Part shown: positions 1-7,612 of the stretch, piece by piece | How the letters are laid out: each line of letters begins with the position of its first letter | Position numbering within the stretch: position 1 is the stretch's first letter | DNA from: a virus | Reading direction: 5' to 3' (one strand) | Virus record (IMG/VR): IMGVR_UViG_3300033142_002167 | Coordinates: 1 to 26,408 of that record | Length of the DNA: 26,408 nucleotides | Notes under the pieces: model-generated | What the model was told of the DNA's origin: nothing | Database searches by the model: none | Seen by the model: the letters and a program-made list of their open reading frames with translations, nothing else | Made by a program: the position numbers and the translations under genes

Positions 1-114
1 TCACAACGCTGCGATTAATATCCTCTCCAAGTGTCATCAGGAGTTTATAGTCCCTGATTCTGGAAAAACAAATGTTAACACTTGTTAATATCTGTTAATT
101 AAATTTATAACTAT
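1..114 (+). mobile_element. Right end of a TnpB-type insertion sequence (IS200/IS605 or IS607 type), left copy
   Basis: These 114 bases recur exactly, inverted, at 26295-26408; identity stops sharply at 114/115. The plus strand encodes the C-terminus of a TnpB-like protein (2-88), followed by 26 noncoding bases that form the element's right end. The outer part is less AT-rich than the rest of the window. TGTTAA occurs three times at exactly 10-bp steps (73, 83, 93), and TTAACA/TGTTAA pairs could fold into the subterminal hairpins typical of IS605 right ends. The element's body and left end lie outside the window. The alternative, a telomere of a linear replicon, is less likely because the repeat carries a recognisable gene end and cuts genes on both sides. 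Confidence 0.75.
2..88 (+). CDS. tnpB: TnpB-like RNA-guided nuclease, C-terminal 28 residues only
   Basis: The open frame enters from outside the window, reads HNAAINILSKCHQEFIVPDS and ends at a TAA at 86-88. The N-A-A-x-N-I-L signature is the end of the third RuvC motif (D-x-N) of the OrfB/TnpB family. The first base of the window is a T, as expected for the last base of an Asp codon. Known family role: a transposon-encoded nuclease guided by an omega/re RNA made from the element's right end, promoting retention of the element at the donor site. Only the tail is visible, so whether the full protein is intact, and whether a TnpA is present, cannot be judged. Confidence 0.7.
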   Translation, partial: HNAAINILSKCHQEFIVPDSGKTNVNTC

Positions 115-134
115 TCATATTAATAACATTTATT
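60..134 (+). ncRNA. Putative 3' part of an omega/re RNA with its guide (left copy)
   Basis: In IS200/IS605 TnpB systems the scaffold RNA covers the end of tnpB and the right end, and the guide is the roughly 16-20 bases just outside the element. Here that guide would be TCATATTAATAACATTTATT at 115-134. This is inference from the family: no promoter or processing site is visible, and the 5' end is outside the window. Confidence 0.35.
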
Positions 135-316
135 AATTTACCCTCAACTTCATTATTTGGAACTACTAAATAAAAATTATCATAACCAGCAGCCTTGGCA
201 GATATGCAAATAGATATTGATTGTTGTAAATTAATATATCTCTCTTCTTGACCATTATAAATTGCTCCGGTGTCTTTTCCTAAATGACCTGGTATGATTA
301 AAATCTTTTTATTCAT
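95..316 (-). pseudogene. N-acetylmuramoyl-L-alanine amidase (Amidase_3-like), cut by the TnpB element
   Basis: The ATG at 316-314 overlaps the end of the c-di-GMP gene (stop 311-309). The first ~66 residues resemble the N-terminal third of zinc amidases: a beta strand KILIIPGH with the zinc-ligand His, then K-D-x-G-A and a Glu in NGQEERYINL in the position of the second zinc ligand. The reading frame then crosses into the insertion-sequence end at 114, picks up six foreign residues (NSYKFN) and stops at 97-95. A normal domain is about 170-180 residues, so the C-terminal part with the third zinc ligand and catalytic Glu is missing. Expected role if intact: peptidoglycan cleavage, for example as a phage endolysin. 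The family call rests on a short match. Confidence 0.6.
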
Positions 317-1997
317 GATTATTTTTCTTCTTTAAATAATTTAATATATTTTTAAATTTTATTGGCTTTTGAATATAATATCCCTGTGCACAATCACAAC
401 CAAATGCTTTTAGTAACTGTAATTGTTCTTTAGTTTCTACGCCAATTGCTATCGCCTCTAGTCCTAAATTATGAGCTAAATTTATAATAGCATAAATAAT
501 TTTTTCATTTTCTTCTAAATTCATTATTAGTGACTTATCTATTTTTATTTTATCAAATGGTAATTTTTTTAAATATTTTAAAGAAGAATATCCTGATCCA
601 AAATTATCTAATATTAATTTTATTCCAATATCTTTTAATTCATTCATTAATATTTTAATTATTTCTTCATTTTGAATTATTGCCGTCTCTGATATTTCTA
701 TGTGTAATTCTTGTGATTCTAATAATTTTTCTTTTCTCATCATTGGCAAGAGTAATGTCTCTACAAAATTATCTTTTTGAATTTGACTTGCCGAAACATT
801 GAGTGAAATAAAAGATTTAATATTATTATCTTTTAATAATAAGCTTTGTTTATATATTTCTTTCATTGACCATTTTGTCAAATCTGCTATTATTCCACTT
901 TTTTCAGCTAGAGGTAAAAATTCTTTAGGACTTATGATGCCAATTTCTGGATGATTCCATCTTAATAAAATTTCTATACCAATAATTTTATCTGTTTTTA
1001 ATGATATTTGTGGTTGACAATATAATTCCATTTGTTTATTTTCTAATGCAGAATATAAATCATTTTCTAATGCAAAATCTTTAATAAGTTTATCAGTCAT
1101 ATTTTTTTCATAAAAACGACAAGTATTTTTACCACTATTTTTTGCTTGATACATTGCTACATCTGCATTTTTAATTAACTGCCCTGAAGTAAATCCGTCA
1201 TCTGGAAAAATAGATACACCGATACTGGTAGATAATTTTATTAATTTTTTGTCTATTTTAAATGGTTTTTTAAATGAATCTAAAATTCTTCTAATAACTC
1301 TATAAATATCAACTTTATTTTTAATTTTATTTAATAATATAGTAAATTCATCTCCACCTTGTCTAGATACAACAATATCACTTCCTCTTACACAATTTAA
1401 TAATCTTTTTGAAGTAACTTTTAATATTATGTCGCCTTTATCATGACCAAAAGTATCATTTACATATTTAAATCCATCTAAATCTAAAAATAAAATAGCA
1501 ATTTTTTCTTTTCCATTTGATTCTTGTATTAATTTATCTAAACATTTTTTAAACATTGTTCTATTTGCCAATTGTGTTAATTGATCATAATAAACCATTT
1601 GTTCTAATCGTTTTTTATGATCCAATGATTGAATAATGTTATTGATGCATATGTTAATAACTTTTTTATTTAATGGTTTAAATAAAAATGAATGTATATT
1701 GACATTTTCATTTTTTAATTCTTGACTAAAGCATTTATTTAAATTTACTTCAGCAGTCATTAATATTTTTGTAATATTAGGATAATAATTATCCATATAA
1801 GAACATAATTCAATACCATTCATTCTTGGTAATCTATAATCAATCATAGCAATATCAATATTATTATATCTTTGCATTATTTCAATTGCTTCTTCAGCAG
1901 ATTTTGCAAAAAATAATTTATTTTCTTTTTTTAACAAATCATTTAAAAGTATCAATTGAAGTTCATCATTATCTACTATTAAAATATTTATACTCAA
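309..1997 (-). CDS. Response regulator with GGDEF and EAL domains (c-di-GMP turnover)
   Basis: 562 aa. The receiver domain (1-120) has acidic residues D9, N10 and D11, phospho-acceptor D53 (MIDYRLP) and K107. The GGDEF domain (135-300) has an intact GGDEF at 214-218, consistent with diguanylate cyclase activity; an RxxD (204-207) stands six rather than the usual five residues before it, so the inhibitory site may be altered. The EAL domain (315-555) has EIL for EAL (342-344), DN for the metal-binding DD (464-465) and AIGVE for AEGVE (518 is Ile), but keeps K485, E521 and QGY. This suggests a weak or dead phosphodiesterase. The start is TTG (1997-1995) behind GAGG with a 7-base gap; no ATG fits. 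It follows a small membrane-protein gene and a hairpin. A c-di-GMP enzyme is unusual in a phage-like region. Confidence 0.93.
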   Translation of the reverse strand: MSINILIVDNDELQLILLNDLLKKENKLFFAKSAEEAIEIMQRYNNIDIAMIDYRLPRMNGIELCSYMDNYYPNITKILMTAEVNLNKCFSQELKNENVNIHSFLFKPLNKKVINICINNIIQSLDHKKRLEQMVYYDQLTQLANRTMFKKCLDKLIQESNGKEKIAILFLDLDGFKYVNDTFGHDKGDIILKVTSKRLLNCVRGSDIVVSRQGGDEFTILLNKIKNKVDIYRVIRRILDSFKKPFKIDKKLIKLSTSIGVSIFPDDGFTSGQLIKNADVAMYQAKNSGKNTCRFYEKNMTDKLIKDFALENDLYSALENKQMELYCQPQISLKTDKIIGIEILLRWNHPEIGIISPKEFLPLAEKSGIIADLTKWSMKEIYKQSLLLKDNNIKSFISLNVSASQIQKDNFVETLLLPMMRKEKLLESQELHIEISETAIIQNEEIIKILMNELKDIGIKLILDNFGSGYSSLKYLKKLPFDKIKIDKSLIMNLEENEKIIYAIINLAHNLGLEAIAIGVETKEQLQLLKAFGCDCAQGYYIQKPIKFKNILNYLKKKNNHE

Positions 1998-2015
1998 AAT
2001 ATTTACCTCAAAATG

Positions 2016-2052
2016 TTACATATAAAAATTATTTATTTTCTTTTATATGTAA
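2016..2052 (-). other. 12-bp perfect inverted repeat (hairpin) before the c-di-GMP gene
   Basis: TTACATATAAAA (2016-2027) and TTTTATATGTAA (2041-2052) are exact reverse complements around a 13-base loop. The hairpin covers the last codons of the small membrane-protein gene and ends about 20 bases before the TTG start of the GGDEF gene. No clean U-tract follows on the minus strand, so it looks more like an attenuator or RNA-stability hairpin than a strong terminator. Confidence 0.4.
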
Positions 2053-2191
2053 TTTTAAATTTCAGATTAAAAATTATAATAAATAATATTGTCCACCAAT
2101 TTATTCGACCAGTAAAACCTAGCCATAGTGCTAAAGGAATTGATATAATAAATAATATATTTATTTTTATTTCTTTTTTTAATTTTAACAT
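2033..2191 (-). CDS. Small two-helix membrane protein, 52 aa
   Basis: The ATG (2191-2189) sits behind AAAGGAG with a good gap and directly downstream of a sigma70-type promoter. The product begins MLKLKKEIKINILFIISIPL and continues ALWLGFTGRINWWTILFIII, then ends in a basic tail (KFKITYKRK). Two hydrophobic stretches of about 15-18 residues joined by a short GRINWW turn predict a hairpin membrane protein with both ends probably cytoplasmic. It is the first gene of the unit that leads into the c-di-GMP protein and the truncated amidase. Family unknown. A holin is conceivable next to a lysin gene, but nothing in the sequence proves it. Confidence 0.65.
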   Translation of the reverse strand: MLKLKKEIKINILFIISIPLALWLGFTGRINWWTILFIIIFNLKFKITYKRK

Positions 2192-2210
2192 AAATCTTCT
2201 CCTTTATTAT

Positions 2211-2239
2211 ATTATACGATAATTATTATAAAAAGTTAA
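2211..2239 (-). promoter_or_regulatory. Sigma70-type promoter (P1)
   Basis: On the minus strand TTAACT is followed after 17 bases by TATAAT, about 20 bases upstream of the membrane-protein start. The -35 box overlaps the helicase stop codon. The string TATCGTATAATATAATA and the GTTAAC box are shared with the promoter at 7581-7609 at the same spacing. Confidence 0.7.
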
Positions 2240-5200
2240 CTATTATTTTTTCTTTTTTTCATATATATTTTGTAATCTTGTTGATTTTTAATGCCCAAGG
2301 CATATAATTTTTGAGCTTTTACTCTGCCTATTCCTTTAATTTTAACCAGTTCTACTAAATAATCTTGAATACCATATTTAATACGTAAATTCCAGACCTT
2401 TAACTTATTGTTATTCCAGTGTTTAGTGCATTTAGATTTCATCAATTGCAATGTTTGAAAAATTCTATCACAATCATATTTTATCTGCCTTGCAAGCATT
2501 TCTGAATTTTTTTCTTGAGTTCCACGTAATAATATATAAATAATTGCGCCGTAAATATCTCCTTGACTTTCTTGTAAATCTAACTCTTTGATTTTATTAG
2601 TATATCTGCATACTTCAACTGCTATTTCATTTGGAACATATGGCAAACCATATGATGTATTATGAGTCAATGCCCAGCTTATTGAAGCATCATCAAAAAG
2701 CTTTCTTTTGAATATCTCATTAAAATTTGAATACCATGCATAAATATCATAAGGATTAAAATACATCCAAGATGATATGAGTCCGAGTTGATTAATAACA
2801 AATTTGCCATTCTTTTCTTTTATTATTTTCATACTAATCAGTGTATTGATAATGTTTTCAAGTAGTTGACTGTCTAATTTTTTGTTTTGTAAATAAGCTA
2901 ATGATCGGCTAAACCATTGTTTACATGAGTCTAAATCAGTTATTTCTCCGCCAGCTATTTCTGCCGTTATATGAAATGCCAAATTATACTTGTTATTAAG
3001 ACATGATTCGATATCTCTCATGTTCTCTATTTTGGCTTTATAGGCGTTTATTTCTCTACTTGGTGTCAATATATAGGCATCACCTTTATCGTCTAATCCT
3101 AGTCGTCCTGCACGTCCTGTCTCTTGTATTATATCAAGCTCAGATACCTGTTTCATGCCTCTATGCCAGCCAAAGATAATAACTCTTCGAGCAGGGAGAT
3201 TGCAGTTATGAACCAATACATTATTTGCAATATAATTAGAATTATTATTAATATTTAAATCATAAACTTTTTCTTTAGTTTTTTTGATTTTAATATTTTT
3301 TATTTTACACCAAGCAATATTATCAGAAAACAAAAAATTAATTAAAGAATATTTTGAAAATCCATATGTTTTTAATTTATTTATTGTAATTCTCATAGGA
3401 TGTCTTTTAAAATTATATATATTTTTTGTAAAGAAAAAAATATTTCTATATACAGATGCGGGAATATTTTTTTCTTTCTGATAATATTTTAATCTTTTAC
3501 CAATGGGAATAACATCAATTCCTCCTTTTCCTAAATGTATATCACTTTTATTGATACATTCTTGCAATATATTTTGTTTTCTTTTTAATTTAAATCCTAT
3601 ATGTTGATGGAATAGGCGAACATTTTTTCCATATATTTTAATTCTAAATGATTGCTTATTTTGAATAATTAAATTTTTAAACTTAACTTTTCTTCCTTTT
3701 TGTTTATGCAAAGTCGATATTATATTAAATCTTAATAATGCAAATTGAACCTCTTTTAATAAATCTAAACTTATACTTGTTAATTCAATTTTATAATTAT
3801 TATTGTCTTGTTTCCATATGCATCCATCAGTATCAAATAGTGCTTGTAAAAATAATGATAAATATTTATTATTTTCAAAACAAAATTTGGGTATATGTAA
3901 TTCTATTTTACGCTGAGATTTCATATGTGGTTTAATTAATTTAGTTACACATTGTGCTCCTGTAGCAAATTGCATGACACCATCTTTATTCTTTCTACTT
4001 TTTGGAGCATCATATCCTGTTATTTTTTTTATTAATTTTCTTATTCTAATATCCATTGATATATCGTTTGGAGAAAAGGTCAATCCTGTTATTAAACATT
4101 TTGAATGTTTATTGAAACTAAGATATCCATCTCCAAATATTAATCCTAATAATTCAGATAAATATATTTTATGCAATTCCATAGAATGATTAATAAAATT
4201 ATATTTAGTCGGTATAGGTATTAGATCGTTAATTTTTAAATTTTTTGCTTTTTTTAAAATTAAATTATTATTATTAATAACATAAAAAGGATGATCTAAT
4301 GAGCATGATAATTCATTACCAATATTAATGTTAATATTAATTTTCTTGTCAATAATTTTTGTTATTATATTTTTAACAATACCTTTTTCTATATTTCCAT
4401 TTTTTGATATTGTTGTAATTTCATCATTTTTTATTATATTTTTAATCTTTTTAAATGTTCCGTTCCACATAGATATATTAGTATGATTTGCAAAACATCC
4501 ATAGGCAATTGTAGATGTTGCTATTAAAACACGCAAATCACTTTGTTTAAATAAATTTTCTATATTGTTTCTTTCTTTTAATGTCAAATTTGCATTATGG
4601 AAATCACATGCTATTCCATTATCAAGTAATTGTTTTTTAACATATCTTCCTTCAGATTTAGAATGTACAAATATAAGAAATTTATCATTAACATAATTCA
4701 TAATTAATTGTAAAGTTTGAGAAAATTTATTTTCTTTAGATCTTTGAAAAGTAGATGTTTGATATGGTACATAATGAATATCTAATTTAGTAGGTCTCCA
4801 AGTAGAATAAATTAATTCTGTATCTTTTTTATTTAAAATAGTTAACCATCTGCATAATTCTTTAACATTCGGCATTGTAGCAGATAATAGCATTATTTTT
4901 GCTTTTTTATTATTTTTAGAAAATCGCATCAATCCAGCTTCTAAGCGATCTCCTCTCGTATTAACATTGCTTGCATTATCTTCTTCATTTTCATATCCAG
5001 ATGTAATTAAATGAGCCTCATCAACAATTACTGCCCTAACACTTTTCATCCATTTATTTTTATCAGATTCAATTTTCCTAGTTTTACTATCTAACATTTC
5101 ACTTGTCATGCAAATTATATCTGCTTTTTGTAAATCTTCTGCTTTTGTATTATGAAAATCACCTGTTAATATGGCTACATTATATTTACTAAATGTATGC

Positions 5201-6171
5201 TTTTCATTTGTCCAACTATTATATTTTTCATTTGATAATGCTTTTAGCGGAGACATATAAATTACTTTTTTACCCTTTGACAAAATATATCCCATTATCA
5301 TTTCTGCGCAAATTGTTTTTCCTGAACTTGTAGGTGATGCCAATACTATATTTTTTTTATCTTTATAATGATCATATATTATTGACTGAATAGGATTAAA
5401 TTTTTTAAAAGAATATTTAACATATTTATATTTATCAGTAGAAATAATTTTAGCAGCTTTACTTTCTTTTATAGCTGTTTGTATTTTATATGATCGATTA
5501 ATTTCTTTTCTTCGTTTATCTATAATATATTGTAGCTCTTCATTTGAAACTTTTTCTTTTGTGGGAACAAAACCAAACATATTTATTTGTTTTTGAAATG
5601 TGCCAAATCCTTTTGGATTAATTCTGCCAATAACATATGCTAATTGACTATCACTTAATTTTCCTTTTGCATTTAATTGACTCAATAAACTTTGAGCAAA
5701 TTTATTATATCTTAATTGTGAATGAGAAAGTATTCTTTTAGCTAAAGACATTTTTGAATTTGTATTTTCTCTACATACTTCTTTAGACGTATCAGATAAT
5801 GCAGATAAATAATTACAATTTAAGCAAGCAAAAAAATTATAAGATTGATCTTTAGGATGATATTGTAAAAGTATTGATTTACATTTAGGGCAGGATTTTA
5901 ATTTAACATTTATTAATTCTTTTATATTACTTTGTATTATATAATCAATATGTCGTTGATTGGTAATTATTTTTTGAGATAAAAAAATAAATTTTTTTGA
6001 TACAATATCACGCAGCCCATAAATAATTTCTTGGTCTGATGATAAAAATATGCATATTTCTGCTATTTTATTTTTAGTTGCAATAATATAGGAAAGATGT
6101 CCATTTATATTTTCTTTAATAAATTGTAAATTATTATTTATTAATATATTTTCAAATTCTTGAATTTTCAT
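2236..6171 (-). CDS. Ski2/Hel308-like superfamily 2 helicase interrupted by an intein
   Basis: 1311 aa precursor, about 880 aa after splicing. The N-terminal ~240 residues carry a four-Cys zinc ribbon (CPKC at 94-97, CLNC at 116-119). The helicase core has a Walker A motif SPTSSGKT (279-286), VDEAH (383-387), SAT (430-432), motif V TSTIAYG-CNLPA, split by the intein at 559-989, and motif VI QETGRAGR. A helix-hairpin-helix near the C-terminus (KIKGIGRVKAQKLYALGI) fits the Hel308/Ski2-like group. Expected role: ATP-driven 3'-5' unwinding in replication restart or repair, or RNA unwinding. It starts three bases after the stop of the uracil-DNA glycosylase gene, in one unit with that gene and a DNA methyltransferase. 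Activity requires splicing, because motif V contacts nucleic acid and ATP. Confidence 0.92.
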   Translation of the reverse strand: MKIQEFENILINNNLQFIKENINGHLSYIIATKNKIAEICIFLSSDQEIIYGLRDIVSKKFIFLSQKIITNQRHIDYIIQSNIKELINVKLKSCPKCKSILLQYHPKDQSYNFFACLNCNYLSALSDTSKEVCRENTNSKMSLAKRILSHSQLRYNKFAQSLLSQLNAKGKLSDSQLAYVIGRINPKGFGTFQKQINMFGFVPTKEKVSNEELQYIIDKRRKEINRSYKIQTAIKESKAAKIISTDKYKYVKYSFKKFNPIQSIIYDHYKDKKNIVLASPTSSGKTICAEMIMGYILSKGKKVIYMSPLKALSNEKYNSWTNEKHTFSKYNVAILTGDFHNTKAEDLQKADIICMTSEMLDSKTRKIESDKNKWMKSVRAVIVDEAHLITSGYENEEDNASNVNTRGDRLEAGLMRFSKNNKKAKIMLLSATMPNVKELCRWLTILNKKDTELIYSTWRPTKLDIHYVPYQTSTFQRSKENKFSQTLQLIMNYVNDKFLIFVHSKSEGRYVKKQLLDNGIACDFHNANLTLKERNNIENLFKQSDLRVLIATSTIAYGCFANHTNISMWNGTFKKIKNIIKNDEITTISKNGNIEKGIVKNIITKIIDKKINININIGNELSCSLDHPFYVINNNNLILKKAKNLKINDLIPIPTKYNFINHSMELHKIYLSELLGLIFGDGYLSFNKHSKCLITGLTFSPNDISMDIRIRKLIKKITGYDAPKSRKNKDGVMQFATGAQCVTKLIKPHMKSQRKIELHIPKFCFENNKYLSLFLQALFDTDGCIWKQDNNNYKIELTSISLDLLKEVQFALLRFNIISTLHKQKGRKVKFKNLIIQNKQSFRIKIYGKNVRLFHQHIGFKLKRKQNILQECINKSDIHLGKGGIDVIPIGKRLKYYQKEKNIPASVYRNIFFFTKNIYNFKRHPMRITINKLKTYGFSKYSLINFLFSDNIAWCKIKNIKIKKTKEKVYDLNINNNSNYIANNVLVHNCNLPARRVIIFGWHRGMKQVSELDIIQETGRAGRLGLDDKGDAYILTPSREINAYKAKIENMRDIESCLNNKYNLAFHITAEIAGGEITDLDSCKQWFSRSLAYLQNKKLDSQLLENIINTLISMKIIKEKNGKFVINQLGLISSWMYFNPYDIYAWYSNFNEIFKRKLFDDASISWALTHNTSYGLPYVPNEIAVEVCRYTNKIKELDLQESQGDIYGAIIYILLRGTQEKNSEMLARQIKYDCDRIFQTLQLMKSKCTKHWNNNKLKVWNLRIKYGIQDYLVELVKIKGIGRVKAQKLYALGIKNQQDYKIYMKKRKNNS
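3205..4497 (-). mobile_element. Intein with LAGLIDADG endonuclease in helicase motif V
   Basis: 431 residues, from C559 (CFANHTNISMWNG) to N989 (VLVHN), followed by Cys as the +1 nucleophile. N-terminal Cys, a block B-like SLDHPFYV, and block F/G with terminal HN are all present. Two dodecapeptide motifs, LLGLIFGDGYLS and LFLQALFDTDGCIW, each keep the catalytic Asp, so the homing endonuclease may be active. Removal restores AYGCNLPA, where relatives usually have Val at the Cys position. Confidence 0.93.
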
Positions 6172-6174
6172 AAT

Positions 6175-6732
6175 TTAATAGTCAAATGCTCTTTTTAAAT
6201 CTTGTTGAAATGTTGTTAACAATGACATTTTGTGTTTGATATGTGATGGATGATAAGTTTTTGCAAATAAATATGTTTGGTTTTCTATTTTTATAGTTTC
6301 TATAAATTTTCTTTCTTCAGAAATAATATTAGCATTAGGCTTTAATCCATGTACTGCTATATTGCCTAATGCAATAATTTTTTTAGGTTTTAAAATTTTA
6401 ATATCTTTTTTTAAATTAATTATGCATCTATTTATTTCTTCTAAAGTTGGTGTTCTTGTTTTTTCTTTTTCATTTTTAGGCCAGAATCTACAAATATTTG
6501 AAAAAGCATAATTATTATAAATTGATAAATAAGATAATGTGTTTCTTAATAATTGTCCACATAATCCAAAAAATGGTCTATTAAATTCAACTTCTTTTTT
6601 AGCAGGTGCCTCACCAATTAATAATATGTCAACAGTTTTATTTTCATTTATAATTTCACATGGAATTTTTGGACATTGATTAAAATATGGACAATTAATT
6701 ATAGAACATTTAACTTTTATAAATTTTTTCAT
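6175..6732 (-). CDS. Uracil-DNA glycosylase, family 4-like
   Basis: 185 aa. Motif 1 is LLIGEAPAKKE and is followed by RPFFGLCGQLL; a central NICRFWPKNEKEKTRTPT takes the place of the usual N-x-x-x-CRPPxNR segment; the C-terminal active-site motif is TYHPSHIKHK. Four Cys near the N-terminus (C9, C14, C20, C25) resemble the start of an iron-sulphur site, although their spacing is not the standard family-4 pattern. Family role: removes uracil from DNA to start base excision repair, which matters in a very AT-rich genome prone to C-to-T change. The gene sits between the methyltransferase (3-base gap) and the helicase (3-base gap), so the three are surely co-transcribed. Confidence 0.85.
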   Translation of the reverse strand: MKKFIKVKCSIINCPYFNQCPKIPCEIINENKTVDILLIGEAPAKKEVEFNRPFFGLCGQLLRNTLSYLSIYNNYAFSNICRFWPKNEKEKTRTPTLEEINRCIINLKKDIKILKPKKIIALGNIAVHGLKPNANIISEERKFIETIKIENQTYLFAKTYHPSHIKHKMSLLTTFQQDLKRAFDY

Positions 6733-6735
6733 ATT

Positions 6736-7536
6736 TTATTTATTAGATTTTTCCCTTTTACCAATTTTAATTCTTTCTTTTGCTATTTTAATATATTCTT
6801 TATTAATTTCAAATCCTATAAAATTTCTATTATTTAAAACGCACATTTTTGCTGTAGTACCCGAACCCATAAATGGATCAAGCACTAGATCGTTTTCATT
6901 AGACCAAGATAATATATGATCTTGAACAAGTTTCTCAGGAAAAGTAGCAGGATGCTTAAAAGCTATTTTATCCTGAGATGAATGATTATAGCCGACATTA
7001 TATTTCCAAATATTCCATTTACTTCTTAATGGTTTATTTCTTTTGCCTTTAATTTTGGTTGTAGTTCCGTCAACATTACGCTGTGTTGATCCTTGACTTT
7101 TATATCCTTTAGTTGGTTCTTTTAATAAATTAGTTGTTTTTGGTTTACTTTTTGATAAAATAAACATATATTCAAAGCATTGAATGTATGTTGTTTGTTC
7201 TGGAAATGGCATTGCATTTTTTTGATATATCATTGTATCATGAAGATTAAATCCAATTTTTTTAAAATATAAAGCATGTCTAAAAGAAGTTCCAGATTCG
7301 CTACCTTTTGTTACTCCATCTTTAATTATCCAAACAACTATTCCACCCTTTTTTGTAACTCTGTATAATTCTTTAGCTATTTTTTTAAAAATTTTGAAAG
7401 TAAATTTACTTTTATTATCATAATTTCTAATTTTATCATAAGGCGGTGATGTAACTATTAAATCTATAAAATTATCAGATAAACGTTTTAAACCTTTTAA
7501 ACAATTACATTTATATATTTTATTTATTTTCATCAT
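6736..7536 (-). CDS. Orphan DNA methyltransferase, beta class (N4-cytosine or N6-adenine)
   Basis: 266 aa. The catalytic motif IV (DLIVTSPPYDK) lies near the N-terminus and the SAM-binding motif I (LDPFMGSGTTAK) near the C-terminus, followed by FIGFEINKEYIKIAKERI. This order defines the beta class of amino-methyltransferases; TSPPY favours N4-cytosine but does not exclude N6-adenine. No restriction enzyme gene is adjacent, so it is probably an orphan enzyme for self-protection or regulation. It is the first gene after the promoter at 7581-7609. Two ATGs (7536 and 7533) are possible starts; no strong Shine-Dalgarno is visible. The low-complexity linker between the motifs probably holds the target recognition region. 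Confidence 0.9.
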   Translation of the reverse strand: MMKINKIYKCNCLKGLKRLSDNFIDLIVTSPPYDKIRNYDNKSKFTFKIFKKIAKELYRVTKKGGIVVWIIKDGVTKGSESGTSFRHALYFKKIGFNLHDTMIYQKNAMPFPEQTTYIQCFEYMFILSKSKPKTTNLLKEPTKGYKSQGSTQRNVDGTTTKIKGKRNKPLRSKWNIWKYNVGYNHSSQDKIAFKHPATFPEKLVQDHILSWSNENDLVLDPFMGSGTTAKMCVLNNRNFIGFEINKEYIKIAKERIKIGKREKSNK

Positions 7537-7580
7537 TATTAATTTCTGTAATTAAATTTATATACAGTTATATCTATTAT

Positions 7581-7609
7581 ATTATACGATAAAATTTAAG
7601 AAATGTTAA
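7581..7609 (-). promoter_or_regulatory. Sigma70-type promoter (P2)
   Basis: On the minus strand TTAACA is followed after 17 bases by TATAAT, 45 bases upstream of the methyltransferase start. It shares the GTTAAC box and TATCGTATAATATAATA with the promoter at 2211-2239 at the same spacing. It lies just after the epimerase stop codon. Confidence 0.7.
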
Positions 7610-7612
7610 CTA

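Noticed and set aside
73-99. Three TGTTAA boxes at 10-bp steps as replication iterons
   Set aside because: They straddle the tnpB stop codon and fit the right end of the insertion sequence; no initiator gene is present.
3284-4189. Several plus-strand open frames within the helicase intein
   Set aside because: They are hydrophobic antisense shadows of the AT-rich intein, without ribosome sites.
7537-7612. A tRNA or small RNA gene in intergenic gaps
   Set aside because: No cloverleaf, T-loop consensus or GC-rich fold was seen in any gap; the gaps are explained by promoters and small genes.
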